From JANMDS01 sp031430575 (lineage in GTDB: Bacteria > Pseudomonadota > Gammaproteobacteria > Burkholderiales > Casimicrobiaceae), in assembly GCA_031430575.1 (NCBI GenBank), contig JANPBT010000017.1, positions 1-64,000 on the forward strand: a stretch of 64,000 nucleotides of DNA. Reading direction: 5' to 3'. The translations under genes were made by a program, and so were the position numbers. A model generated the notes under the pieces. The model searched no databases. It worked only from the letters and a program-made list of their open reading frames with translations, and had not been told where the DNA came from. Of the stretch, positions 40,161-48,348 are shown one piece after another; the stretch's first letter is position 1; every line of letters starts with the position of its first letter.

Positions 40161-42536
40161 CTAAGCCCTGCTCTTTTGCTTAGCCAAGTAAAGCCAAGTC
40201 TCGACCACCGTATCGGGGTTAAGCGAAATCGTTTCGATTCCTTCGTTCATAAGCCAGAGCGCAAGATCGGGATGGTCTGACGGGCCTTGACCGCAAATAC
40301 CGACGTACTTCCCCGCTTTTTGGCAGGCTTTAATCGCCATCGAGAGCATCGCTTTCACCGCATCGTCGCGCTCGTCAAACGTGGCCGCGATGGGGCCACC
40401 ACTATCGCGGTCTACCGCGAGCGTCAATTGCGTCATGTCGTTTGAGCCGATGGAGAAGCCATCGAAATGCTCCAAAAATCGATCTGCCAAAATTGCGTTT
40501 GACGGGATTTCGCACATCATGATGATGCGTAGCCCATTCTCGCCGCGCTGCAAGCCGTGCTTGGCCAACGCTTCAATCACAGCCTTGGCTTCCGTGATGG
40601 TGCGTACGAACGGAATCATCAATTCAACGTTAACGAAACCCATCGTCTCGCGCACGCGCTTCATCGCCGCGCATTCGAGCGCGAAGCAATCAGCAAACTC
40701 CGCCGAGGCATAGCGCGACGCGCCGCGAAAGCCCAACATCGGGTTTTCTTCATGGGGCTCGTAAGCGGGGCCACCGATTAGATTTGCGTATTCGTTCGAT
40801 TTGAAATCGCTCAGGCGCACGATCACTTTTTTGGGCGCAAACGCCGCCGCAATCGTGGCCACGCCTTCGGTAACTTTTGCAACGAAATACTCCTTCGCAT
40901 CCGCGTAGCCGCCGATGCGGGCATCAATTTGTGCTTTCAGCTCGGCCGAAACACTGGGGTAGGCAAGCAATGCTTTCGGGTGAATGCCGACGTTGCGATT
41001 AATAATAAATTCCAACCGCGCCAAGCCGACGCCCTCATTGGGCAACTGGCAAAACTCAAATGCGAGCTCAGGGTTACCAACGTTCATCATGAGCTTGACC
41101 GGCGACGGCGGCATTTTGTCCATCGCGACGTTGATCACGTCAAACGCAAGCGTGCCATCATAGACCTTGCCGGTATCGCCCTCAGCGCAGCTCACGGTAA
41201 CGTGTTGGCCTTCTTTTAATACTTTCGTTGCGTCGCCACAACCGACAATCGCCGGCACGCCCAGCTCGCGCGCAATGATCGCGGCGTGGCAGGTGCGTCC
41301 GCCCCGGTTGGTGACGATGGCTGCCGCCCGCTTCATCACTGGCTCCCAATCGGGGTCGGTCATGTCGGTGACCAAAATATCACCGGCTTTTACGCTCTCC
41401 ATTTCACTGGAATGCTTAACCAACCGCACCACACCGGTACCAATTTTTTGCCCAATCGCGCGGCCACTGGCCAACACTTCTGCCTCGCCCTTCAACTGAT
41501 AGCGCGTCAGGTTTTGGCCTTTGGTTTCTTGCGATTTCACGGTCTCGGGTCGGGCTTGCAAAATGTAGAGCCTGCCATCTTGCCCGTCGCGTCCCCACTC
41601 AATATCCATCGAGCGTCCGTAGTGTTTTTCAATAATGATGGCGTAGCGCGCGAGCTCTTCCACTTCGGCATCGGTGATCGAAAAAGCCGCAGACTGCGCC
41701 GCAGGTACGTCAATCGTCTTCACGCTGCGGCCCGCGCTTTGGTCTTCCGCAAAAATCATTTTGATGGCTTTACTGCCTAAATTCTTGCGCAAAATCGCGG
41801 GTTTGCCAGAATTTACGTTAGGCTTGTAGACATAAAACTCATCTGGGTTGACCGCACCTTGCACCACCGTTTCGCCCAACCCGTAGCTAGAAGTCACGAA
41901 CACCACTTGATCAAAGCCTGACTCAGTATCAATCGTAAACATAACCCCAGCCGCGCCAGAATCAGAGCGCACCATGCGCTGCACGCCTGCTGAAAGTGCT
42001 ACGACATCGTGCGCAAAATTTTTGTGTACGCGATAAGCAATCGCGCGGTCGTTATAGAGCGAGGCGAAAACTTTTTTCATCGCCGTCAATACGTTGTCTG
42101 CGCCGGAAATATTCAAAAAACTTTCTTGTTGCCCAGCAAACGAAGCATCAGGCAAATCTTCAGCAGTAGCGGACGAGCGAACAGCGACCGTAATCGGGCC
42201 GTCTTTTTCCATTTGGGCATAGGCTGCGCGCACCGCGGCTTCCAGCTCTGGCGTGAGCGTGGCCGACTCGACCCAACCTCGAATTTTTGCACCTGCAACC
42301 GAAAGCGCGCGGACATCATCGACATTCAACGCCGCCAACCGCTTTGAGATTTTCTCGGTCAAACCGCTGCGGGCAATGAAATCGCGAAAGGCATCGGCGG
42401 TCGTTGCAAACCCATCGGGCACCCGAATGCCCTTCGCATCCAACTGGGAAATCATCTCGCCCAGCGAAGCGTTTTTCCCGCCCACGTTTTCAACATCGGA
42501 CATACGAAGTTCACGAAACGGGATCACTGCGCGCAT
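40161..42536 (-). CDS. ppsA: Phosphoenolpyruvate synthase
   Basis: A 791-residue enzyme of normal PpsA length that makes PEP from pyruvate and ATP for gluconeogenesis. The ATP-grasp domain is at about 15-340 (NVGGKNASLGEMISQL, AVRSSATAEDLPDASFAGQQ). The phosphohistidine domain is near 420 (GGRTCHAAIIARELGVPAIV, catalytic His). The C-terminal PEP/pyruvate barrel has NVELMIPFVRT and the catalytic Cys segment YVGICGQGPSDHP. Repeat copy 25 encodes D-V-P-A-A-Q-S in a loop between the ATP-grasp subdomains, which differs in length from E. coli PpsA. Confidence 0.97.
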   Translation of the reverse strand: MRAVIPFRELRMSDVENVGGKNASLGEMISQLDAKGIRVPDGFATTADAFRDFIARSGLTEKISKRLAALNVDDVRALSVAGAKIRGWVESATLTPELEAAVRAAYAQMEKDGPITVAVRSSATAEDLPDASFAGQQESFLNISGADNVLTAMKKVFASLYNDRAIAYRVHKNFAHDVVALSAGVQRMVRSDSGAAGVMFTIDTESGFDQVVFVTSSYGLGETVVQGAVNPDEFYVYKPNVNSGKPAILRKNLGSKAIKMIFAEDQSAGRSVKTIDVPAAQSAAFSITDAEVEELARYAIIIEKHYGRSMDIEWGRDGQDGRLYILQARPETVKSQETKGQNLTRYQLKGEAEVLASGRAIGQKIGTGVVRLVKHSSEMESVKAGDILVTDMTDPDWEPVMKRAAAIVTNRGGRTCHAAIIARELGVPAIVGCGDATKVLKEGQHVTVSCAEGDTGKVYDGTLAFDVINVAMDKMPPSPVKLMMNVGNPELAFEFCQLPNEGVGLARLEFIINRNVGIHPKALLAYPSVSAELKAQIDARIGGYADAKEYFVAKVTEGVATIAAAFAPKKVIVRLSDFKSNEYANLIGGPAYEPHEENPMLGFRGASRYASAEFADCFALECAAMKRVRETMGFVNVELMIPFVRTITEAKAVIEALAKHGLQRGENGLRIIMMCEIPSNAILADRFLEHFDGFSIGSNDMTQLTLAVDRDSGGPIAATFDERDDAVKAMLSMAIKACQKAGKYVGICGQGPSDHPDLALWLMNEGIETISLNPDTVVETWLYLAKQKSRA
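41691..41708 (-). repeat. CCTGCGGCGCAG dispersed repeat, copy 25
   Basis: GTACCTGCGGCGCAGTCT in sense in ppsA, read as V-P-A-A-Q-S. Confidence 0.88.
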
Positions 42537-42563
42537 GGAAAGCCTTTGGGTTTTGAAATGAAA

Positions 42564-42581
42564 GTACCTGCGGCGCAGATT
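42564..42581 (+). repeat. CCTGCGGCGCAG dispersed repeat, copy 26
   Basis: GTACCTGCGGCGCAGATT, 27 bp upstream of the ppsA start. Confidence 0.9.
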
Positions 42582-42602
42582 TTACGTGGGTTTCGGGTTA
42601 AT

Positions 42603-42620
42603 ATGCTGCGGCGCAGCATT
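42603..42620. repeat. Symmetrised repeat variant, copy 27
   Basis: ATGCTGCGGCGCAGCAT is a perfect odd palindrome about the central G. It keeps CTGCGGCGCAG but replaces the asymmetric flanks, and lies between copies 26 and 28. Confidence 0.8.
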
Positions 42621-42649
42621 AGGGTTTTCAGCACGGGTTTTACACGCCA

Positions 42650-42667
42650 ATTCTGCGCCGCAGGTAG
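42650..42667 (-). repeat. CCTGCGGCGCAG dispersed repeat, copy 28
   Basis: CTACCTGCGGCGCAGAAT on the minus strand, inverted partner of copy 26. Confidence 0.9.
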
Positions 42668-42839
42668 GGCAAATTTACTTATGGCTGCGCTACTGAGTGG
42701 TTAAAAACACACGCACGGTTCCTGAAAGGTGACGCGTGTGGGAGGTAAATTCGCAACCCGCTACTAAACTCGGGGCTATGCGTTTTGCATGGCGCGATTA
42801 GATCCGCCATTTTTTTGCCTTCATAGAAAGCATCTACAG

Positions 42840-43595
42840 ATGAAATCTCTCTTTTGCCGCACTGCACTTTCCATCGCAGTTTTGTCGATTACCGCGCCAG
42901 TTTTCGCCGCAGATCCAGAAGTCACCCCCTATCGCCCGGGCGTCGGCTCACCGGCAGTGCTTTCTGCTACCGGCTATGCTGAGCTTGAGCTGGGCTACGA
43001 TTTGGCCCGGGGCGGTGGTGTGCGCGCTGATGCCTTTGGCGCGCTGCTGAAGTATGGGCTGTCTGATAATTTCGGGCTGCTCGTTGGCTTGCCTTACTTG
43101 CGCATTGACGCCGGTGGCGCATCTGAGCGCGGCTTGAGCGACGGAACCCTGGGCTTGAAATTTGTAACCAAAGGCGGCGAAGGCTTGGCCTACGGCGCCC
43201 AACTCAGTATGAGCCTGCCGACCGGAAAAGACGCGTTTCGCTCGGATAATCCAAGCGTGAATTTAACCGGCTTACTCGGCGTTGATTTCAGTGGTTTTCA
43301 TGCTGATTTCAATCTTGGGCTTACACAAGTCGGCGATGTTGATTTCGGCGTTTCGAAATCCCGCACCAACTACTCACTGGGCGTCTCCCGTGCGCTTGAC
43401 GGCGGCTTTGGCGTTGGCGTTGAAGCCTCAGGCACGCGCCAAAGCGGAGCAGGTAACGTGACCACGATTTTGGGCGCGCTCACCTATACCGTAAATCGTA
43501 ATTTCGCAGTTGATACTTCAGTCTCACGCTCACGCAGTGGCGGCACCAACGTCAACGGCTTCGGCGTTGGGATGACGTATTTATTCGGCAAATAA
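42840..43595 (+). CDS. Outer-membrane beta-barrel protein (MetA-pathway phenol-degradation-like)
   Basis: A 251-residue exported protein: signal peptide to about residue 22 (SITAPVFA), then alternating-residue beta strands (YAELELGYDLARG, FGALLKYGLSDNFGLLVGLP, GLAYGAQLSMSLPTGKD, LGALTYTVNRNFAVDTSVS) ending in an aromatic VGMTYLFGK typical of barrel C-termini. This resembles the DUF/transporter family PF13557. The transported substance is unknown. ATG 42840 chosen because the signal peptide starts there. A strong terminator follows. Confidence 0.8.
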   Translation: MKSLFCRTALSIAVLSITAPVFAADPEVTPYRPGVGSPAVLSATGYAELELGYDLARGGGVRADAFGALLKYGLSDNFGLLVGLPYLRIDAGGASERGLSDGTLGLKFVTKGGEGLAYGAQLSMSLPTGKDAFRSDNPSVNLTGLLGVDFSGFHADFNLGLTQVGDVDFGVSKSRTNYSLGVSRALDGGFGVGVEASGTRQSGAGNVTTILGALTYTVNRNFAVDTSVSRSRSGGTNVNGFGVGMTYLFGK

Positions 43596-43615
43596 TCTAC
43601 GTTTTAAATTTACGT

Positions 43616-43643
43616 AAAAGGGCGCAATGTGCGCCCTTTTTTT
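43616..43643 (+). terminator. Rho-independent terminator
   Basis: AAAAGGGCGCA-atg-TGCGCCCTTTT, an 11-bp perfect stem with a 3-nt loop, followed by more T residues, 21 bp after the stop of the outer-membrane protein gene. Confidence 0.92.
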
Positions 43644-43656
43644 ATCTATTTTTCCG

Positions 43657-43674
43657 ATACCTGCGGCGCAGATT
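43657..43674 (+). repeat. CCTGCGGCGCAG dispersed repeat, copy 29
   Basis: Exact consensus between the terminator and the 3' end of the convergent substrate-binding protein gene. Confidence 0.92.
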
Positions 43675-43717
43675 AGCGCGCTAACCGCAGATTTCCTCCT
43701 TTGGGGTCGATCAAAAC

Positions 43718-44752
43718 TTAGCGTCCGCCCCGCAACATATCGAGCCGCGCGACGGCCGCTGCTGCAGGCTTAGCCGGTAGCTTAAAGGCATCAACGATCG
43801 TATCAATCGAGCTTTGCACCCGCGATGCCTCCATCACGCCCAAGCCAATTTCGTTTGCCCGTTGCGTTTGCACAAATTGCTCAAAGGCAATCCGCAACCG
43901 GCGATATTCCAATTTTTCATCCGTTTTTGGCTCCGCTTCTTTCACTGCGCCGATGGCGCGCTCGGGGTCGCGCAGCGCGTCACGCAACGCACCGTCGTAC
44001 GCTTTCAAAACTCGGGTAACGGTTTTTGGATTGGCCGCTAGAAATTTTGGATTGACCATGATGACGTTGCCGTACATCCGCAAGCCCTGCTCATGAAATG
44101 GGTAGACGGCGTAGTCGTAGCCCGAGACCCCCTTTTTTTCCAGATTCAACATCGTCGTGAAATAAAAACCAGTAATCGCATCAACTTTACCTTCAGCGAA
44201 AGCAGCTTCGCGCTGAGCCGCGTCTACGTTTTCCCATGTCACTGCGCCGAGGTTTGCCAGCGACGCAAACGCAGGCCACAGCCGACGCCCCGCATCAAAC
44301 GCCGGCGCACCGAGTTTTTTGCCAGTAATATCGGCGAGCTTCGTGCCGCCAGTGCTTTTACGCACAAAAAGCGCGGCTGGCATCCGATCATAAACAACAT
44401 AAACCGCGACTGGGGGAGTCTCGGTTGGATTTTTTGCGGCGTATTCGATCAACGCACCGAAATCGCCAATGCCCATATCAAAATCGCCCTTTGCAACCGC
44501 GGCGATGGTCGCCCCAGAGCCCGTTCCGGGTGTTGCGGTGACTTTTAGTTTGTCCGCTGGAAAGTTGGTTTTAACCGCCATAAGCAGTGGTGCTGCGGGC
44601 CCTTCCCAACGCCAGTCGTTTAAGAAACGCACGCTCGGGGTATCGCTGCTTTGATTTTGCGTTTGCCCAAAAGCCGCAGAAGTGAGGCCGATTGCTGCGA
44701 TGAGCAGCGTGAGCCATCGTGTGGCGGACATTACCAGACCGTTGCATTTCAT
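43718..44752 (-). CDS. NMT1/SsuA-type ABC substrate-binding protein, orphan
   Basis: A 344-residue periplasmic protein: signal peptide ends near LTSAAFGQ (about 29). The fold shows VRFLNDWRWEGPAAPLLMAV, GSGATIAAVAKGDFDMGIGD, ITGKKLGAPAFDAGRRLWPA and EGKVDAITGFYFTTML, as in NitT/TauT-family proteins that bind nitrate, sulfonates or pyrimidine precursors (THI5-like W-x-x-x-x-P-A-P pattern near the start). No permease or ATPase is adjacent, so it may use another transporter. ATG 44731 (MSATRW) is an alternative start. Confidence 0.82.
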   Translation of the reverse strand: MKCNGLVMSATRWLTLLIAAIGLTSAAFGQTQNQSSDTPSVRFLNDWRWEGPAAPLLMAVKTNFPADKLKVTATPGTGSGATIAAVAKGDFDMGIGDFGALIEYAAKNPTETPPVAVYVVYDRMPAALFVRKSTGGTKLADITGKKLGAPAFDAGRRLWPAFASLANLGAVTWENVDAAQREAAFAEGKVDAITGFYFTTMLNLEKKGVSGYDYAVYPFHEQGLRMYGNVIMVNPKFLAANPKTVTRVLKAYDGALRDALRDPERAIGAVKEAEPKTDEKLEYRRLRIAFEQFVQTQRANEIGLGVMEASRVQSSIDTIVDAFKLPAKPAAAAVARLDMLRGGR

Positions 44753-44895
44753 TTACAGATTCCAATTTAACTATTGTTATTAGAGTTTATTAGAATAATC
44801 CTATTGGCATTATTATTTATGATAAACGGGCAATATGCTCAACTTGATGTCGTATTTTTGCTTTATTTTGGTGCGAATTGAGCGAAATCGATCCA

Positions 44896-44913
44896 AAACT
44901 GCGCCGCAGGTAT
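44896..44913 (-). repeat. CCTGCGGCGCAG dispersed repeat, copy 30
   Basis: ATACCTGCGGCGCAGTTT on the minus strand, 58 bp before the Y-family polymerase start. Confidence 0.9.
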
Positions 44914-44954
44914 TTTCAAAATAGTCGTAAACCTAGGTCAATGCGCCCCGATTG

Positions 44955-44970
44955 GTGTATATTTAAACAC
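44955..44970. promoter_or_regulatory. Candidate LexA box at the Y-family polymerase start
   Basis: GTGT-ATATTTAA-ACAC is a symmetric relative of the CTGT(N8)ACAG SOS box, ending 1 bp before the start codon. No Shine-Dalgarno is visible, so the message may be leaderless. SOS control is inferred. Confidence 0.5.
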
Positions 44971-44971
44971 T

Positions 44972-46291
44972 ATGCTTCGCGCCCTCTACGTCGATTTCAA
45001 TAGTTTCTTTGCCTCCGTTGAGCAGCAGGTGCGCCCTGCTTTGCGCGGCAAGCCGATCGCGGTCGTTCCCAGTTTGGTCGATACCACGTCGTGCATCGCG
45101 GCCAGCATTGAAGCCAAGTATTTCGGCGTCAAAACCGGCACCCGGGTGTCCGACGCCCGGCAGCTTTGCCCACAGATTACCTTCGTCGCGTCGCGCCCCG
45201 AAATCTATGTCCAATGGCATCATCAGTTGGTCGCCGCAGTGGAGAGCTGCGCGCCGATCGCCAGCATTAATTCCGTCGATGAAATGTGGATTCGTTTAAG
45301 CGGGCGTGATCAATCGCGAGAAAATGCAACGCTGCTGGCCAAGCAAATCAAAGCTGCGGTGACCCGCGCCGGTGGCTGGCTGCAGTGCTCTATCGGCGTT
45401 GCACCCAATGAATTTCTGGCCAAGACCGCTAGCGATATGGTGAAGCCCGATGGCCTCGTCGTGGTCGAGCAACACGATTTACCCGATGCGCTTCTACCGC
45501 TCAAGCTGACTGATTTTGTAGGCATCGGTAAGCGCATGCATGAGCGGCTCTTGCGCGCAGGGATCAGCAGCACCCACGCCTTGGTAAACGCCGATGTGCA
45601 TACACTACGCAAAGCCTGGGGCGGCATCGAGGGCGAGCGCATGTGGGCCAAATTGCGCGGCGAAGCGATCGAGCGCGCACCCACGCAAAAGGCCAATGTC
45701 AGCCACTCACACGTGCTCGCGCCCCATCTGCGCACCTTACCAGCGGCGCAATCGGTGCTTGATCGGCTCACCCAAAAGGCGGCGATGCGCATGCGCAGTT
45801 ATCGGCTCGTGGCCGGATCGCTTTGCGTGAGCCTCAAAATGCGTGACGGCATGCGCTGGGAAGCGCGCCAGCGGCTCGACCATACCGACGATACCCGCAC
45901 CCTGCTCCATGCTGTTGCCGCGCTCATGGCGCAAGCGCTGGCCGCGCCACTGGTGCGCGCGGGTGCTCCCGTGCAAGTGGGGATGAGCTTGGGCGGGCTC
46001 ACCCCGGCTCAGGGCGCGACCCGCTCGCTTTTTGATGCCCCAAGCGCGGCCAGCAACGGCGGCAACCCGCTCACCACCGCAACTGCCGAGACCGGCGAGC
46101 AGCTTGATCGTGCGCTCGATGCTCTAAATCTAAAGTTTGGCAAAAATACGATCTATTACGGCGGCGCCCACCGTGCGCTGCATGCCGCGCCAATGCGCAT
46201 CGCGTTTAACCATGTTCCCGATTTGGTCATCGAAAGCGATACCCAAAAGCAATCGCAGCTCTCGCTCAAGGCCGCGATGAGCGCACGCTAA
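44972..46291 (+). CDS. dinB: Y-family DNA polymerase (DinB/Pol IV-like)
   Basis: A 439-residue translesion polymerase, longer than E. coli Pol IV (351). The catalytic palm has YVDFNSFFASVEQQ (first Asp) and SINSVDEMWIRLS (Asp-Glu pair in S-V-D-E). A helix-hairpin-helix follows (LTDFVGIGKRMHERLLRAGI), then the little-finger domain and about 80 extra C-terminal residues ending QKQSQLSLKAAMSAR, where QLSLK could be a beta-clamp binding motif. It copies past damaged bases. It stands alone; a dispersed repeat starts 16 bp after the stop. Confidence 0.88.
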   Translation: MLRALYVDFNSFFASVEQQVRPALRGKPIAVVPSLVDTTSCIAASIEAKYFGVKTGTRVSDARQLCPQITFVASRPEIYVQWHHQLVAAVESCAPIASINSVDEMWIRLSGRDQSRENATLLAKQIKAAVTRAGGWLQCSIGVAPNEFLAKTASDMVKPDGLVVVEQHDLPDALLPLKLTDFVGIGKRMHERLLRAGISSTHALVNADVHTLRKAWGGIEGERMWAKLRGEAIERAPTQKANVSHSHVLAPHLRTLPAAQSVLDRLTQKAAMRMRSYRLVAGSLCVSLKMRDGMRWEARQRLDHTDDTRTLLHAVAALMAQALAAPLVRAGAPVQVGMSLGGLTPAQGATRSLFDAPSAASNGGNPLTTATAETGEQLDRALDALNLKFGKNTIYYGGAHRALHAAPMRIAFNHVPDLVIESDTQKQSQLSLKAAMSAR

Positions 46292-46307
46292 TGCTGCCTG
46301 TAGGCCA

Positions 46308-46325
46308 AACCCTGCGGCGCAGATT
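46308..46325 (+). repeat. CCTGCGGCGCAG dispersed repeat, copy 31
   Basis: AACCCTGCGGCGCAGATT, 16 bp after the dinB stop and 33 bp from the end of hipA. Confidence 0.9.
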
Positions 46326-46358
46326 GCGGCACTAATCGCGATATTGAGTGAATGCGAC

Positions 46359-47663
46359 TTACTTTTCAGCAAAACGCAATCGATGCGTGGCCGCAATCTG
46401 ATCTCGCCACGTCTCGGCGAGCTGCGCTTGCCGCGCAAATTCTGGCCAGCGATTCACCGCGTTAATCACCTCATCCACAATCGAGCGCGCCCGCCCGCGC
46501 TTCATCAGCGCTGATTTCGCGCAGGCGTCAAAGTCTGCCAACGTAAATCCATCGCGCTTACCATTCATCGTCATCTGGTGCGTTGCCGTCCACGCGCCCG
46601 CAGGGTTGTAGCTGTAAGTCACGTCGTAGGCAGGGGCGAGCGCCCATTGCCCCTGCTTATTCATGAGAAAGGCAATATTTTTGACATGATCGTCTTGGTT
46701 GCGGGCGACGATATTGAATGCCATGCGCCGAAATTGCTCCTCGGTCGTAGCCATGGGCAGTTTGAGCTGACGGACCACTAGCAATGCTTGCTCGTAGGAA
46801 TACGCACCCGCTTGATTGAAATCAAAATGGGCCATTGCGCAGAGCGATTGCATGTGTAATTTTTCACCGCCTATGCGCCGATCAAAGCGTCGGGTCATGA
46901 AATGCCGCCGACCATTTTCTTCCAATAATCGGCACTCACTCATGGTGATACCTGCCGCTTTTGCCATCAGATAATAGGCAAATTCAATCGCGCCGAAGCC
47001 AGAGGGATCATCTAGCTCTTTATCGCGATTGCTCGATACGCCATCAAATTTCAGCAGCCAATATTCGTAGCCTGCGCCCGCTGCGATTTGCCCAGAGCGC
47101 ACTTCGTTGGTCTCCCGATTCCACGCGATCACCGCCTTTGCGCGCGCGCCGCCGGCCGAGGTGCCCACCTGCAAAATATCGCGTAGCGCCCGCTCTTTGC
47201 CCGCCGCATGAAAATGCCCCTGCACGTTGTGGCGATGGGTCAACACCTCGCTTGCTAACTGCACCAGCGCATCGATCTGCACTTTGCCTGCTGCGCGTTG
47301 CTTGGGCCCAAGCGCGGGGGCGAATTCAAGCGCACCCATCCCGCGCGTGCCTGTGTAGCAAAGGCGCTCGACCGCACCAAAGCTCGCCGCGCTGCGACCG
47401 AGGGTGGCGAGCCACGCATCGATCAAGGCGTTGCCAAATTTATCGGGTAGGCTATCGGCGAGCAAGCCCGGCAGCCCATGAAAGGTCGCCCGCGGCAATG
47501 CGGGAAATTCATAAATGCGCCGCGAAAGCGGCATCGTAAGTGGTGAAATCTCAATGCCACTCGTTGCAAATTCCGCATCGTATTCAAACGCTGCGACCTC
47601 GCGCCCTTCATCGATTGAGACCGCGCCAATCGTGCGCCCCCAAAGCTGCACTTCCGCAATCAT
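46359..47663 (-). CDS. hipA: HipA-family serine/threonine kinase toxin
   Basis: A 434-residue kinase of the HipA family. The N-terminal couple_HipA domain (VQLWGRTIGAVSIDE to DSLPDKFGNALIDAWLATLG) is followed by the kinase core: AGGARAKAVIAWN (P-loop-like), YWLLKFDGVSS (ATP-binding Lys), ARNQDDHVKNIAFLMNKQG (catalytic Asp in the N-x-D-D-H motif) and LAPAYDVTYSYNP (metal-binding Asp). E. coli HipA phosphorylates glutamyl-tRNA synthetase and causes persistence; the target here is untested. Start 47663 overlaps the hipB stop (ATGA). Confidence 0.92.
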   Translation of the reverse strand: MIAEVQLWGRTIGAVSIDEGREVAAFEYDAEFATSGIEISPLTMPLSRRIYEFPALPRATFHGLPGLLADSLPDKFGNALIDAWLATLGRSAASFGAVERLCYTGTRGMGALEFAPALGPKQRAAGKVQIDALVQLASEVLTHRHNVQGHFHAAGKERALRDILQVGTSAGGARAKAVIAWNRETNEVRSGQIAAGAGYEYWLLKFDGVSSNRDKELDDPSGFGAIEFAYYLMAKAAGITMSECRLLEENGRRHFMTRRFDRRIGGEKLHMQSLCAMAHFDFNQAGAYSYEQALLVVRQLKLPMATTEEQFRRMAFNIVARNQDDHVKNIAFLMNKQGQWALAPAYDVTYSYNPAGAWTATHQMTMNGKRDGFTLADFDACAKSALMKRGRARSIVDEVINAVNRWPEFARQAQLAETWRDQIAATHRLRFAEK

Positions 47664-48025
47664 AAAGGCTCGCCCCACGCCCAAGGCTTGGGCGCGATCG
47701 ACTTCGCACGCACGTTCGCGCTTTGGGCGCGGACCCGCTGGCGCACCTTGGCTTGCAGCTTCAATTGCATCATCGGGCTGACGGTGGGTGCCGGGATCAG
47801 CGCATCTAGCCGCTCCAGTAAACCGAGCACGCGACAGACCCGCAAAAAGCCCGAGAGCTGGGTCGCCACCGCGCCCGACTCCATGCGCTCAATCGTGCGT
47901 TTAGCGAGGCCCGCTTGCTCCGCCAGCGCTGCCTGCGTTAAGTTTTGCGCGACGCGTGCGCTTGCGATGCGTGCGCCCAGCGCCTGCAATACGGCTTCAT
48001 CATTTAATTGCGGTGAAATATTCAT
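47660..48025 (-). CDS. hipB: HipB-type XRE antitoxin
   Basis: A 121-residue protein with an XRE helix-turn-helix at about 18-70 (LGARIASARVAQNLTQAALA, EQAGLAKRTIERMESGAVAT). A basic tail (KLQAKVRQRVRAQSANVRAK) is longer than in E. coli HipB. It neutralises HipA and represses the operon through upstream sites; three copies of a matching motif lie in the 95 bp upstream. Translationally coupled to hipA. Confidence 0.9.
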   Translation of the reverse strand: MNISPQLNDEAVLQALGARIASARVAQNLTQAALAEQAGLAKRTIERMESGAVATQLSGFLRVCRVLGLLERLDALIPAPTVSPMMQLKLQAKVRQRVRAQSANVRAKSIAPKPWAWGEPL

Positions 48026-48036
48026 AATGCGCCTTA

Positions 48037-48117
48037 TATGGCGAATTATATAAATTTATCACACTAAATTCGCCATTAATGACGAGTTTTAATTAAATCG
48101 TCTTTAATGGCGATTTA
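48037..48117. promoter_or_regulatory. Three hipBA operator copies (TAATGGCGAATTA-type)
   Basis: TATGGCGAATTA at 48037, its inverse AAATTCGCCATTAAT at 48066-48080 and TAATGGCGATTTA at 48105-48117 share the half-palindrome AATGGCGAWTT. Spacing is about 30 and 38 bp in AT-rich promoter DNA, consistent with cooperative HipB binding. Confidence 0.6.
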
Positions 48118-48209
48118 ATATGCAGATAAGCAACTAATTCACCTTTTGTGACGACTTAGTTTTCTTTTAATTACTCGAATATATTATGGCTCGAACCATA
48201 AAAGCGATC

Positions 48210-48227
48210 ATACCTGCGGCGCAGATG
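48210..48227 (+). repeat. CCTGCGGCGCAG dispersed repeat, copy 32
   Basis: ATACCTGCGGCGCAGATG, left arm of an inverted pair between hipB and the alaS 3' end. Confidence 0.88.
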
Positions 48228-48264
48228 AGCCCGCTTTTGAGGCAAAACCCGTCAGAATGAGCCA

Positions 48265-48282
48265 AATCTGCGCCGCAGGTAT
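48265..48282 (-). repeat. CCTGCGGCGCAG dispersed repeat, copy 33
   Basis: Exact consensus on the minus strand; right arm of the pair with copy 32, 66 bp beyond the alaS stop. Confidence 0.92.
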
Positions 48283-48348
48283 GGGCAAGCTAAATAAGAA
48301 TTCTCGCGAAGGCTCGCGGCGAAATGACCCAAATCTCCAAAAGGCAAT

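Larger units (their letters stand above)
42537..42839. other. ppsA / outer-membrane-protein intergenic region with three repeats
   Basis: Divergent promoters for ppsA (left) and the outer-membrane protein (right) must lie here. Three repeat units fall in 104 bp (copies 26-28). No PpsR gene is adjacent, although it often accompanies ppsA. Confidence 0.5.
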
